From Agrobacterium rubi TR3 = NBRC 13261 (GTDB lineage Bacteria > Pseudomonadota > Alphaproteobacteria > Rhizobiales > Rhizobiaceae): 64,000 nt of DNA. Below, piece by piece: positions 28,605-38,177 of this stretch. A program made the translations under genes and the position numbers. The stretch's first letter is position 1. Every line of letters begins with the position of its first letter. The stretch is taken from assembly GCF_000739935.1 (NCBI RefSeq), contig NZ_BBJU01000020.1, forward strand, positions 62,001 through 126,000. Reading direction: 5' to 3'. The notes under the pieces were generated by a model. The model ran no database searches, had not been told where the DNA came from, and worked only from the letters and a program-made list of their open reading frames with translations.

Positions 28605-28916
28605 TCATCGCTCAGCATGTGGGTCAAACAGCCATTTGCGCTTGATGGACGCTTCAAGGTCGAGCCTGTTACTGTGGGCAAGAAGCAGCACGTGACCTAA
28701 AAGATCGGCAGTTTCATCGGCAAGGTCCTGACGCATCTCGTTCTGAGTCTTGCCTTTGCTGCGTCCACGACCGCTGAGCCTGTTCCAGGCCTGCGTGACC
28801 TCCCCCACTTCCTCCTGAAGCTTGAGAAGATACCAGTCCGGGTCTCGCTCGATGCCATAGGCTTTTGCGTAAGTCTGCGAGGCTTGTTCGAATTTCAGCA
28901 TGAGTTCGGAGAGCAT
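28605..28916 (-). CDS. MazG-like nucleotide pyrophosphohydrolase
   Basis: A 103-residue all-alpha NTP pyrophosphatase of the MazG/dUTPase-like fold. The metal-binding pattern is visible: EEVGE at residues 35-39 and DETAD at 66-70, the helix pair that holds magnesium. These enzymes hydrolyse (d)NTPs to NMPs, cleaning the pool or lowering stress nucleotides. AAAGGA lies 7 nt before the ATG. It is convergent with the HAD gene, three bases apart. Confidence 0.88.
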   Translation of the reverse strand: MLSELMLKFEQASQTYAKAYGIERDPDWYLLKLQEEVGEVTQAWNRLSGRGRSKGKTQNEMRQDLADETADLLGHVLLLAHSNRLDLEASIKRKWLFDPHAER

Positions 28917-29011
28917 GTGTTCATCCTTTGTTCACTCCGAACATAAACACGATTACACGGTCGTGTCGAGATGAAACATGCGGCAATCTCAGAGACACCG
29001 CATGTAGCCGC

Positions 29012-29632
29012 TCACGGATACATCCGCACCTTCGACCATTCACCTTCCGGCGTGTCGCGGCGGAACTCGACGCGGTCGTGCAGGCGGAACTTGCCGTCCT
29101 GCCAGAATTCGATGGTCAGAGGCTGGATGCGGAAACCGGACCAGTGCGGCGGGCGCGGAATGTCGCCAATCGCGTATTTTGCCGTGTAGGTGGCGACCGC
29201 CTTTTCAAGCGCAAACCGGCTTTCCAGTGGACGCGATTGCTTGGACGCCCATGCCCCGATGCGGCTGCCGCGCGGGCGAGTCGCGTAATACTCGTCCGCC
29301 TCCGCGTCGCTGACAACTTCGACGGCGCCACGGATACGGACCTGCCTGCGCAAGCTTTTCCAGTGGAAGCACATGGCACCTTTTTGCTGGCCAAGCAGCT
29401 CTATGCCCTTGCGACTTTCGAAATTTGTGTAGAAAACAAAGCCGCGTTCATCGGCATGTTTCAGCAAAACCATACGCACGCTGGGCATGCCATCTTCGTC
29501 CACCGAGGCAAGTGCCACGGCGTTTGGATCATTGATTTCCGAGGCCGTTGCATCTCGCAGCCAATCAGCGAAAAGTGCAAAAGGTTCATTTTCCTCAGTA
29601 AAGTCACTGGATGTTAACCGACTTTCCGACAT
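29012..29632 (-). CDS. pdxH: Pyridoxamine 5'-phosphate oxidase
   Basis: A 206-residue FMN enzyme making pyridoxal 5'-phosphate, the cofactor used by ThrC among others. FMN-binding residues are in [27 protein letters not shown], and [15 protein letters not shown] and the C-terminal [22 protein letters not shown] segments are the family signature. The ATG at 29630-29632 is the family start; AGGAG is 13 nt upstream, longer than usual. An open frame continues upstream but only as the antisense of the next gene. Confidence 0.96.
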   Translation of the reverse strand: MSESRLTSSDFTEENEPFALFADWLRDATASEINDPNAVALASVDEDGMPSVRMVLLKHADERGFVFYTNFESRKGIELLGQQKGAMCFHWKSLRRQVRIRGAVEVVSDAEADEYYATRPRGSRIGAWASKQSRPLESRFALEKAVATYTAKYAIGDIPRPPHWSGFRIQPLTIEFWQDGKFRLHDRVEFRRDTPEGEWSKVRMYP

Positions 29633-29671
29633 ATTGAATAAAATGCTCCTGAGCTGATTTTCACACCAGAG

Positions 29672-30139
29672 ATGGATTCTGGCCTTAAGATGGTGATCGT
29701 CATAGCAAAGTCGAACAGTCGAACAAAGCGCTTCTTGGCGCCAGTCGTGGAAGTTTCCGCAACTGCGTGCATGCTTGCCATGTTGACCAGTTGCGTCAGC
29801 CTCGATCTGTTTGGCGGAGAGAAGGTCGATAAATCCCTGTCCACCGCATCCGTTCCCAATCAGCAGACCACGCAGACAGTGTCGGATGACGCCACGATCC
29901 GCAATGCCGTGACCTCTGCCGATCTCGCCAAGGTCTCCGATTCGCCCCTGCCCTGGGCCAATGCCGCAACCGGCAGTGCCGGGGTGGTCACCGCCATTCG
30001 CGAAGACAGAAGCACCGGCTTCGTATGCCGCAATTTCGATACCACCCGCCATTCCTTCGAAGGCGTTGCCAGCTATAGCGGGCAAGCCTGCCTGTCGGAA
30101 ACCGGCGACTGGTTGATGACCCGCTTCAGCCAGAAATAA
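29672..30139 (+). CDS. Putative surface lipoprotein (RT0821/Lpp0805-like)
   Basis: A 155-residue protein, divergent from pdxH. A long basic head (KSNSRTKRF) precedes a hydrophobic run ending LAMLTSC, a lipobox with Cys near residue 41, so the mature form should be lipid-anchored. The mature part has [53 protein letters not shown], the pattern of the 17-kDa surface-antigen-related proteins in rhizobia. Start is uncertain: ATG at 29672 or six codons later, neither with a clear ribosome site. Function unknown. Confidence 0.78.
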   Translation: MDSGLKMVIVIAKSNSRTKRFLAPVVEVSATACMLAMLTSCVSLDLFGGEKVDKSLSTASVPNQQTTQTVSDDATIRNAVTSADLAKVSDSPLPWANAATGSAGVVTAIREDRSTGFVCRNFDTTRHSFEGVASYSGQACLSETGDWLMTRFSQK

Positions 30140-30358
30140 AGCGTTTACCTTGTCTGCCTGAATCAGCAGCACGGCATGTCATGCTGCTCACCCGTAAAGG
30201 TCTGATTAGCAACTTCTTGCGACAGTGAAACCCAATTTCAAAAGAAACGATGCAACGCAAAACCCTGCGTGCACGTTCAAGGCGGGTGTAATTCGTGTTG
30301 CAGGCTTTTCATGACGAAAAAACACCGCCTCAACAGACCAGCATGACGGGTGGTTCGG

Positions 30359-31456
30359 ATGCGTGATCCCTACTCTATTCTCGGTGTTCAAAAGGATGCC
30401 GGATCGGATGAGATAAAGGCGGCCTGGCGGTCGCAGGCGAAAGCCGTTCACCCGGATCAGAACCGCAACGACCCAGACGCCACTGCACGCTTTGCCGAAA
30501 TCGGACAGGCCTATGATTTGTTGAAAGACCCGCAAAAGCGCGGTCTTTACGATCAGGCACGCCGTGTTGCCGAAACCAAAAAGCGCGACCAGACCATCAT
30601 GCAGCAGCGTGCAGCCGCCAGAGAGGCCGCGCAGCGGGCGAAAGCCGCCGAAAAGCTGATGGAAGAGCTTGCAAAGGCCCAGGCCCGTAACGCCGAGGCG
30701 CAAACCCAACCCACAGAAGAGACCGCAAAGCCGGAAACGGCCGAGGACATGCTGGAGCGAATTTTCGGCGCCGATGCCAAGGCAAAAGCTGCATCCGCTG
30801 GCTCAGCGCCGGGAACGGAAGCCCCTCAGAACTCCGCCGACGACAACACTAAGACGCAAAAGGAAAAGGACGATGCGCGCGCCGAGCAGGCGACCAGCTT
30901 CTTTGCAGCCCTGTTGCGCCGTTTTCGCGGCACCGCTCCGGCCGCGGAAAAGGCGCCCGATATCACCGCCGAAGCCATCATTACCGTCACCGATCTGATC
31001 GAGCAGAAGTGGCTGACCATCAACATGCCGGAAGACCGAGAAGTCCGCTTCCCGCTTGAACCCGGCATGACCGATGGCTACGTGGTGCGGCTGAAAGGTC
31101 AGGGCCTGAAACTGCCCGACACCAACCGTGGCGATCTCGTCGTCACGCTTCTCGCGTCGCGCGAAGGTCCCTACACGATCCAGAATTTCGATATCCATAC
31201 GACATTGCAGGTTTCTCTTGCTGATGCCGTCCTAGGCTACGAAGCCACCGTCCAGTCGCCCCACGGCGAGTTGAAGGTCGATGTACCGCCATGGTCGGGG
31301 TCTGACCGCTCCATTCGGGTCGAAGGCAAGGGGCTGCGGGACGCGTCCGGTGGCTACGGCGATTTCGTCGTCGAGGTCCGCATCGTGCTTCTGGACACGC
31401 CCGACGCCAAGGTCATGGACCTCATGCGCCACATGCGCGAAGGCCTTTACCTCTAG
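30359..31456 (+). CDS. DnaJ-domain co-chaperone, CbpA-like without G/F region
   Basis: A 365-residue J-protein. J domain residues 3-65 with HPD (HPDQN) and a QKR-type helix IV. Where CbpA/DnaJ have a Gly/Phe linker, this one has about 120 residues of Ala/Glu/Lys-rich, probably helical linker (residues 70-195). A DnaJ C-terminal substrate-binding domain follows (PLEPGMTDGYVVRLKGQGLKLPDTNRGDLVVTL, then PPWSGSDRSIRVEGKGL). No zinc-finger cysteines. It should stimulate a DnaK ATPase. ATG at 30359 with GGGTGG upstream; a GTG three codons earlier is unlikely. Confidence 0.9.
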   Translation: MRDPYSILGVQKDAGSDEIKAAWRSQAKAVHPDQNRNDPDATARFAEIGQAYDLLKDPQKRGLYDQARRVAETKKRDQTIMQQRAAAREAAQRAKAAEKLMEELAKAQARNAEAQTQPTEETAKPETAEDMLERIFGADAKAKAASAGSAPGTEAPQNSADDNTKTQKEKDDARAEQATSFFAALLRRFRGTAPAAEKAPDITAEAIITVTDLIEQKWLTINMPEDREVRFPLEPGMTDGYVVRLKGQGLKLPDTNRGDLVVTLLASREGPYTIQNFDIHTTLQVSLADAVLGYEATVQSPHGELKVDVPPWSGSDRSIRVEGKGLRDASGGYGDFVVEVRIVLLDTPDAKVMDLMRHMREGLYL

Positions 31457-31680
31457 ACCAAACGCATCGTGATTTCTCGGATTTCATGTGGATAGGCACT
31501 GCCAGAGGCACTGTTTGTCCGCCAAGCACCCGCTCGTGGCCTTTTTTGACCCGTCCCGCTGAAAGGCGTGAACAACCCACCCTTTATTACATTCCCTAAC
31601 ATGAGATGATCTCGGCCCTGCTTGAACAGGCGTTCGGGCTATGCCATAGGCAGGTTCGATTTAAGTATAGGGAGCATCCA

Positions 31681-32499
31681 ATGGCTCAGACATCCGGCCT
31701 GATGGCTGGCAAGCGCGGCCTCATCATGGGCGTCGCAAACAATCGCTCGATTGCCTGGGGCATTGCAAAGGCCTGTGCCGATGCAGGCGCTGAACTCGCA
31801 TTCACCTGGCAGGGTGACGCGCTGAAAAAGCGTGTCGAACCACTGGCGCAGGAACTTGGCGCGTTTATGGCAGGCCATTGCGATGTGACCGATCTCACCA
31901 CCATCGATGCGGTGTTCGCCAATATCGAGGCGCATTGGGGCAAGATCGATTTCGTCGTTCACGCCATCGCGTTTTCCGACAAGGACGAACTGACCGGTCG
32001 TTACCTCGACACCAGCCGCGACAACTTCAACCGCACCATGGATATCTCGGTCTATTCGCTGGCCGCCGTCGCCAAGCGCGCTGACCCTGTCATGAACGAT
32101 GGCGGCTCGCTGCTGACGCTGACCTATTACGGCGCGGAAAAAGTCATGCCGAATTACAACGTCATGGGCGTTGCCAAAGCGGCTCTGGAAGCCAGCGTTC
32201 GGTATCTCGCTGTTGATCTCGGTGGTCGCGGCATCCGCGTCAACGCCGTTTCGGCTGGCCCGATCAAGACGCTCGCGGCCTCCGGCATCGGTGATTTCCG
32301 CTACATTCTGAAGTGGAACGAGTACAACGCACCGCTCAAGCGCACCGTTTCCATTGAGGAAGTCGGCAAGTCTGCGCTCTATCTTCTGTCGGATCTGTCG
32401 ACAGGCGTCACCGGTGAAGTTCACCATGTCGATTCCGGCTATCACACGATCGGTATGAAAGCCGTTGATGCACCCGACATCTCTGTCGTGAAGGACTGA
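31681..32499 (+). CDS. fabI: Enoyl-[acyl-carrier-protein] reductase (NADH)
   Basis: A 272-residue short-chain dehydrogenase that reduces enoyl-ACP in the last step of each fatty-acid elongation cycle. GVANNRSIAWGIA is the FabI-type cofactor loop, TYYGAEKVMPNYNVMGVAKAAL gives the catalytic Tyr-x6-Lys, and AGPIKTLAASGIGDF is the substrate loop. Start ATG at 31681 after GGGAGC; a 25-codon longer frame is upstream leader. The 224-bp gap before it holds its promoter; no other gene is seen there. Confidence 0.96.
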   Translation: MAQTSGLMAGKRGLIMGVANNRSIAWGIAKACADAGAELAFTWQGDALKKRVEPLAQELGAFMAGHCDVTDLTTIDAVFANIEAHWGKIDFVVHAIAFSDKDELTGRYLDTSRDNFNRTMDISVYSLAAVAKRADPVMNDGGSLLTLTYYGAEKVMPNYNVMGVAKAALEASVRYLAVDLGGRGIRVNAVSAGPIKTLAASGIGDFRYILKWNEYNAPLKRTVSIEEVGKSALYLLSDLSTGVTGEVHHVDSGYHTIGMKAVDAPDISVVKD

Positions 32500-32614
32500 A
32501 CGATCACCTGTCGCGCAAATGTGTTAGGTACATTTGCGCGACATATGCCATCAAGGGTCGATCGCATCCTCAGCGATTCGCCTCAGACATTCCAAACAAG
32601 ACAGGAGTACCGCT

Positions 32615-33223
32615 TTGCTGGTCTATGTTATCCGTCACGGACAGACAGACTGGAATGCGATACGCAGGCTTCAAGGTCAAAAAGATATTCCCCTCAACGA
32701 CTTCGGCCGCTCACAGGCGGTCGCGAACGGCAAGGCGCTGACGGAAATCCTCGGCGCTGCGGCCACTGATTTCGACTATGTCGCAAGCCCTCTTGGGCGT
32801 ACCCGCGAAACGATGGAACTTCTGCGTGGCGCGATGGGGCTTGCGCCCGATGCCTACCGCACGGATGAGCGTCTCGTGGAAGTCTCGTTCGGTGATTGGG
32901 AAGGCTATACCATACCCGAATTGAAGCTGGCCTACCCCGACAAGGTGAAAGCCCGCAAGGCGGCCAAGTGGGATTTCATTCCACCTGGCGACCACGCCGA
33001 AAGCTATGAAATTCTGTCCTGGCGGGTCGGCGCGTGGCTGTCTTCCGTCGAACGCCAGACGGTCTGCGTGTGCCACGGCGGCGTCATCCGCTCCATCTTT
33101 CGTCTCGTGTCCGGCATGGACAAGGACGAAGCGTCTGATATCCCCATCCCGCAGGACCGTATTCTCAAGGTTGAAACGGATCAGCGCATCGCCGAATGGG
33201 TGGACGCGGTATCGGACGTCTAA
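32615..33223 (+). CDS. Histidine phosphatase family protein (phosphoglycerate mutase-like)
   Basis: A 202-residue member of the branch-1 histidine phosphatases. RHGQTDWN at residues 7-14 is the phospho-histidine motif and CHGGVIRS near 158 the second catalytic His; VSFGDWEGYTIPEL carries the acidic residue. Could be a cobalamin/ alpha-ribazole, phosphoglycerate mutase-like or general phosphatase; substrate open. Start is TTG at 32615 with AGGAG 7 nt upstream, the only ribosome site in reach; a frame from 32534 overlaps untranslated leader. It lies 115 bp after fabI. Confidence 0.88.
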   Translation: MLVYVIRHGQTDWNAIRRLQGQKDIPLNDFGRSQAVANGKALTEILGAAATDFDYVASPLGRTRETMELLRGAMGLAPDAYRTDERLVEVSFGDWEGYTIPELKLAYPDKVKARKAAKWDFIPPGDHAESYEILSWRVGAWLSSVERQTVCVCHGGVIRSIFRLVSGMDKDEASDIPIPQDRILKVETDQRIAEWVDAVSDV

Positions 33224-33229
33224 CGATGG

Positions 33230-33526
33230 TTACTGGATAACCTCGAGATCGTCGATCACACGTTTGCCATCAACTTCGGTGTAGAAGACCACGACCTTGA
33301 CGCCCGCCTGCAGGCCATCGAAGTTGAACTCTTCCGGCACCTTGTAACTCTTGCCGTCTGCAAGGGTAATCGTCAGGCCCTTCACGTCAACTTTGCTGAT
33401 GGTCGATTCAACGTCCACGCTCTGCGCAAATGCGTTGAACGGAGCAAATAGACCGGCTGTGGCCAAAAGTGCGGCAATCATCAAACGCATCGCAATTGCT
33501 TTCTTAAAGCTGCTGAAAAACTTCAT
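33230..33526 (-). CDS. DUF1344 family secreted protein
   Basis: A 98-residue exported protein: basic head, hydrophobic segment MIAALLATAGLFAPFNAFAQS with cleavage after FAQ, and a 63-residue mature part VDVESTISKVDVKGLTITLADGKSYKVPEEFNFDGLQAGVKVVVFYTEVDGKRVIDDLEVI, the complete DUF1344 domain found in Rhizobiales. Function unknown. The ATG at 33526 lacks a close ribosome site, whereas GGGAGG stands 6 nt before a TTG three codons upstream, which may be the true start. Confidence 0.85.
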   Translation of the reverse strand: MKFFSSFKKAIAMRLMIAALLATAGLFAPFNAFAQSVDVESTISKVDVKGLTITLADGKSYKVPEEFNFDGLQAGVKVVVFYTEVDGKRVIDDLEVIQ

Positions 33527-33788
33527 GTGCAACAAGATTTGCCTCCCGAATGTGGCGGAATTCGCCCGCAAACATGACATTTTCAATCCAATTGATGAAT
33601 GAATTTTAACCTTTGATCAAGGCTTTAGGCAAGTTTCTTGCGAGCGCACAAGAGAGTGCGGCCGCTTCGGCTTACCCTTGTTCATTCCCTGGCAATTAAA
33701 TTGCCTCTGCTCTTTACAGATTCAGAATATATTCGGTTTTGGTCTGTATAGAAACGATATTTCGAAGATTAAAAAAGGATGAGACAGG

Positions 33789-36700
33789 GTGGGTGTTTGG
33801 GCCAGTATCGGGGACAGCCTCAACCAAATCATCAAAAAGCGAGCATTAGCCGCCCTTCTGGCTGTCGCAATTGTGGGGGTCAGTCTCACGGCTTTCCACG
33901 TCATCGACCATCGCGACACGACCGCCTATCGCGAGGAAGTGAGAACCAATGTCGACCATGCCGTGACACTGCTGCATGACAGGTTGGTCACGCGCATTCG
34001 CCAGGATATTGCCGCGCTCAAAGCGCTTGCCCATTATACAACCATAGGCACGGCCGTCATTCCGCAGGAACTCAATGCGATGGTTGGCCACCATCTGGAG
34101 CAAAATCCTCATTTTGTCGGCATCGGCTTTGCGCCCGGCCTTCAACTGCAACAGTTTTATCCCGCCCCATCGAGCGCCAGCACCCACCACGGCATCCTCA
34201 AGGCTGTCATGAGCGAGCGGCTGGCGCAGCTGGATGCCGCAGCCGGTGCGACGGATGGCTGGAAGCCGATCATTGAGGCGGGGCCGAACGGCACGCTGTT
34301 GCTGCTGGTCGTGCCCGTCAATTCCGGCGCAGACATATCCGGTGCTTTGCCCGGCCTTATCGACTGGCGCAAAATGATGGACGGAATAGGCTACGCGTCC
34401 GAACCATCAAGCGGCAAGGTCGGCGATATCCGATTCGACATCCGTAACACGCTGACCAACGAAACGGTGGTGGGCGATCTTCGGTCTGCGGGCGACGAAC
34501 CCGTCGTCAGGACGGTCGATCTGGATGGCACGCAGTGGGAAATACGGGCCATGCCCGCGTCTGGCTGGAACGCCGCGCCTAATTCCGACCAATCATTGCG
34601 CACGACCCTGGTCATTGCAGTGGTGTCCATGCTGCTGCCCATTTTGATTGCTGCGCTGTTGTTGTCGGAGCGCAACCGCAACATCAAGACGCTTCGCAAC
34701 CGCGAAGCCAAGCTGGTGGAGCTGTCGCAGCGTTTCAAGCTGGCGATGGATTCCTCCAATATCGGCATTTGGGAAATCGAAAACGATACCTCCAAATGCT
34801 ATCTCGACGAACGCGCTGCAAGTCTGCACGGTTTTCTGATGGTGGAAAAACGGGTACTGCTGACGGAGTGGCTGACCGCCCTTGTGGTGGAGGACCGTTC
34901 AAAGGCCGCGCGCTTCTTCTTCACCTGCTCCCGGGGCCAGCAGACCTCGTCCGAAGTCTACAGAATTCCGGTGGCGGACGGTACGGTGCGCTATTTGCGG
35001 TCGGCCGGTTCCAGCTACATCAAACCTGACGGATCGCACCAGACCACCGGCATCATCTGGGACGTGACCGCAGACATGGTGATGGCGCAGAAACTGCGCG
35101 AATCCCGCGATACCAGCGACATCAAAAATGCCGAACTGGAACTTGCCTTGCAGGAACTGTCCGCACGCGAGCACGAGCTGGAGGAACTGTCGGGTCGTCT
35201 GACGCTTGCGCTGGACTCCTACAATTGCGGGATATGGGAAGCGGCGCACGACTATTCCCACGCCATCTGGAACGAGCGCATGTGCGAACTGTACGGGTTG
35301 CCGCCGCAACCGCAACGGCGCGTAACACAGCAGGATTTTCTCAATTGCCTAGACCCGGAAGAACGCGACAGCGTCTTTAACGGCGACATGATCAGCGAAG
35401 CCGATCCCTACCGTGCCGTGGTTCAGCGGATCATCCTGCCAGACGGCAGCCTGCGTTATGTCAAGGCAGTCGGTCGTCTCCATATGCACCGCGATGGCAG
35501 CAAGAAAATCGTCGGCATCGCCTTCGACGTGACGGCCGATATGTTGATTTCCGATCAGCTTCAGTCTGCAAAGAACGATGCCGAAGCCAAGAATGCGGAG
35601 CTGGAACAGACCAAGACGCGTATCGAGCACAATGCACTACACGATCCCCTCACCGGTCTGGCGAACCGGCGCAAATTCGATCAGGATCTGGATGCCTTGT
35701 CTGTGCCGACACAAAACGAAGCCAATCGTTACGCCATCCTGCATCTCGATCTCGACCGCTTCAAGCAGATCAACGATACGCTGGGCCATGCAGCTGGCGA
35801 CGCCGTGCTCATTCATGCGGCCAGCATTCTGAAAAGCATCGTGCCGGACACCGACACGGTCGCGCGCATCGGCGGTGACGAGTTTGTCATCCTGGTCCGA
35901 AACCTTGTGGACAAGGATCACATTCGGTCCATCGCAACGCAGATCATCGCAGCTTTCAGCCAGCCTTTCGACTTCGATGGCTTCACTTGCCGCTACGGCG
36001 TCTCTATCGGCATCGCCTTTGGAGATGGCACCACTGCAAACGCGCGAGCAACGCTGATCAATGCCGATCTCGCGCTTTACCGCGCCAAGGCAACGGGCCG
36101 GAACCGATACGAGTTCTTCACCCAGAACCTGCAAGCCGAAATCATCAACCACAAGAAAATTGCCGACGAGATTCTGGCTGGTCTGGAAAAGGGCGAGTTC
36201 GAAGCTTGGTATCAGCCGCAATTCTGCGCGATATCGCAGGAGATGACCGGGGTCGAGGCTCTGGTGCGCTGGCGTCATCCTGTCAGAGGCATCCTCACGC
36301 CGGACACATTCCTGAAGATCGCCGAGGAACTGAATGTTGTTTCCAAGATCGACCATATGGTCTTGCAGCAAGCGCTCCAGGACAAGGAGATATGGCGCCT
36401 GAAAGGCCTTCACGTGCCACGGGTGTCCGTCAACGTCTCGGTTCGCCGCCTGCACGACGATCACCTCATCGACAGTCTCAAAGCGCTGCCGATCAAACCC
36501 GGCGAGATCACCTTCGAACTGGTGGAGGCGATCTTCCTCGACGAGAACGAAGATGTTGCCACCAGCAATATCGAGCGTATCAAGGCGCTGGGGATAGAGA
36601 TTGAAATCGATGACTTCGGCACCGGTCACACGTCGATCATCAGTCTTTTGCGACTCAAGCCCAAGCGGCTGAAGATAGACCGGCAACTGGTCATGCCCAT

Positions 36701-36923
36701 TGTCGCCTCTGCGCAGGAACGGTCTCTCGTGAGCTCCATCATCGGCATTGCCCATTCGCTGGGCGTGGAAACCGTGGCCGAAGGTGTGGAAACGCACGAC
36801 CATGCCGTTTTGCTGAAGCAACTGGGCTGCAACATTCTGCAAGGCTATGCTTTTGCTCGACCACTTGCCCCCGAAGATTTCTCGGCATTCGCCACAGCGC
36901 GTGAATGGCGCAAGGTTTCCTGA
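33789..36923 (+). CDS. Membrane GGDEF/EAL protein with double PAS sensors
   Basis: A 1044-residue cyclic-di-GMP protein. One helix at 19-38 and another near 275-292 flank a periplasmic sensor of CHASE type; then two PAS domains (about 312-430 and 465-600), each ending in a W/AFDVTADM linker, GGDEF intact at about 693-697, and EAL with GVEALVRW at 820, FELVEA, DDFGTGH near 938 and ETVAEGVET. Both catalytic sites look complete; the I-site reads PDTD rather than RxxD. GTG start with AAGGA 9 nt upstream. The 188-bp upstream gap holds a small hairpin (33691-33705) and nothing else seen. Confidence 0.92.
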   Translation: MGVWASIGDSLNQIIKKRALAALLAVAIVGVSLTAFHVIDHRDTTAYREEVRTNVDHAVTLLHDRLVTRIRQDIAALKALAHYTTIGTAVIPQELNAMVGHHLEQNPHFVGIGFAPGLQLQQFYPAPSSASTHHGILKAVMSERLAQLDAAAGATDGWKPIIEAGPNGTLLLLVVPVNSGADISGALPGLIDWRKMMDGIGYASEPSSGKVGDIRFDIRNTLTNETVVGDLRSAGDEPVVRTVDLDGTQWEIRAMPASGWNAAPNSDQSLRTTLVIAVVSMLLPILIAALLLSERNRNIKTLRNREAKLVELSQRFKLAMDSSNIGIWEIENDTSKCYLDERAASLHGFLMVEKRVLLTEWLTALVVEDRSKAARFFFTCSRGQQTSSEVYRIPVADGTVRYLRSAGSSYIKPDGSHQTTGIIWDVTADMVMAQKLRESRDTSDIKNAELELALQELSAREHELEELSGRLTLALDSYNCGIWEAAHDYSHAIWNERMCELYGLPPQPQRRVTQQDFLNCLDPEERDSVFNGDMISEADPYRAVVQRIILPDGSLRYVKAVGRLHMHRDGSKKIVGIAFDVTADMLISDQLQSAKNDAEAKNAELEQTKTRIEHNALHDPLTGLANRRKFDQDLDALSVPTQNEANRYAILHLDLDRFKQINDTLGHAAGDAVLIHAASILKSIVPDTDTVARIGGDEFVILVRNLVDKDHIRSIATQIIAAFSQPFDFDGFTCRYGVSIGIAFGDGTTANARATLINADLALYRAKATGRNRYEFFTQNLQAEIINHKKIADEILAGLEKGEFEAWYQPQFCAISQEMTGVEALVRWRHPVRGILTPDTFLKIAEELNVVSKIDHMVLQQALQDKEIWRLKGLHVPRVSVNVSVRRLHDDHLIDSLKALPIKPGEITFELVEAIFLDENEDVATSNIERIKALGIEIEIDDFGTGHTSIISLLRLKPKRLKIDRQLVMPIVASAQERSLVSSIIGIAHSLGVETVAEGVETHDHAVLLKQLGCNILQGYAFARPLAPEDFSAFATAREWRKVS

Positions 36924-37065
36924 GCAACGGACCTTTCCTGCTTCGATACGAACCGAATTGGCGAAATAAAGGCTTTCGTCCTGGCTGCGTTTTACACTAT
37001 GACAAACCCGCTTCTTTTTAAAAATGCATTTCGCAACCGGAATGCCGCTGCCTTGGTCTGATCCT

Positions 37066-38163
37066 ATGTCGCATAATACCTTCGGTTATCTCTTCCGTGT
37101 GTCCACCTGGGGCGAAAGCCATGGCCCTGCTCTGGGCTGTGTGATCGACGGGTGCCCTCCCGGCATCCGCTTCACGCTGTCCGAAGTTCAGGCATGGATG
37201 GATAAGCGCAAGCCCGGCCAGAACCGTTTCGTGACCCAGCGCCGCGAAGACGACATCGTCAAAGTCCTCTCCGGCGTGATGATGGACGAGGACGGTGAGA
37301 CGATGATCACCACCGGGACACCGGTATCGATGATGATCGAGAATACCGATCAGCGCTCCAAAGACTATGGCGAGATCGCCAAAAGCTTCCGCCCTGGCCA
37401 CGCCGATTTCACCTATGACCTGAAATACGGCATTCGCGATTATCGCGGTGGCGGTCGCTCCTCTGCGCGCGAAACGGCTGCGCGTGTTGCCGCCGGTGCG
37501 CTGGCCCGCAAGGTGGTACCGAGCCTTGATGTTCGCGGTGCCCTCGTGCAGATCGGCAAGCACAAGATCAACCGCGCCAATTGGGACTGGAACCAGGTCG
37601 ATCAGAACCCCTTCTTCTGCCCGGATGCCGAGATGGTGCCGGTGTGGGAAGAATATCTAGATGGCATCCGCAAGGCCGGTTCGTCCATTGGTGCCGTCAT
37701 TGAAGTCGTGGCTGACGGCGTTCCTGCCGGTATCGGCGCGCCTATCTATGCCAAGCTCGATCAGGATATCGCTTCCAATCTCATGTCGATCAATGCCGTC
37801 AAGGGCGTTGAGATCGGTGAAGGTTTCGCCTCTGCCGAACTGACCGGCGAGGAGAACGCCGACGAGATGCGGATGGGCAATGACGGCAAGCCGGTTTTCC
37901 TGTCCAATCATTCCGGTGGCATCTTGGGTGGTATCGCCACCGGCCAGCCCATCGTGGCGCGCTTCGCTATCAAGCCGACCTCGTCCATCCTCACCGAGCG
38001 GCAATCCATCGATACTGACGGCAATAACGTCGATGTGCGCACCAAGGGTCGCCACGATCCCTGCGTCGGCATCCGCGCCGTACCAATTGGCGAAGCCATG
38101 GTGGCCTGCACGGTTGCCGACCATTATCTGAGAGACCGCGGCCAGACCGGTCGCCTGAAATAG
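37066..38163 (+). CDS. aroC: Chorismate synthase
   Basis: A 365-residue enzyme making chorismate from EPSP, the branch point to aromatic amino acids and folate. [18 protein letters not shown] at the N-terminus, [20 protein letters not shown] and [27 protein letters not shown] near the C-terminus are diagnostic; FMN-binding His and Arg residues are in place. ATG at 37066 is the family start. A 14-codon in-frame extension is unlikely. Probably co-transcribed with ribB, 14 bp downstream. Confidence 0.97.
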   Translation: MSHNTFGYLFRVSTWGESHGPALGCVIDGCPPGIRFTLSEVQAWMDKRKPGQNRFVTQRREDDIVKVLSGVMMDEDGETMITTGTPVSMMIENTDQRSKDYGEIAKSFRPGHADFTYDLKYGIRDYRGGGRSSARETAARVAAGALARKVVPSLDVRGALVQIGKHKINRANWDWNQVDQNPFFCPDAEMVPVWEEYLDGIRKAGSSIGAVIEVVADGVPAGIGAPIYAKLDQDIASNLMSINAVKGVEIGEGFASAELTGEENADEMRMGNDGKPVFLSNHSGGILGGIATGQPIVARFAIKPTSSILTERQSIDTDGNNVDVRTKGRHDPCVGIRAVPIGEAMVACTVADHYLRDRGQTGRLK

Positions 38164-38177
38164 GAACATGAGCCACC

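Noticed and set aside
30165..30188. AGCAGCA / TGCTGCT hairpin after the RT0821-like gene as a terminator
   Set aside because: Loop is 10 nt and no T-run follows; left out of the feature list.
36999..37061. 20-codon ORF before aroC as a possible attenuator leader peptide
   Set aside because: Only two Phe and no Trp or Tyr run, and no terminator hairpin before aroC.
38164..38177. FMN riboswitch for ribB
   Set aside because: Only 14 bp lie between aroC and ribB, far too short.
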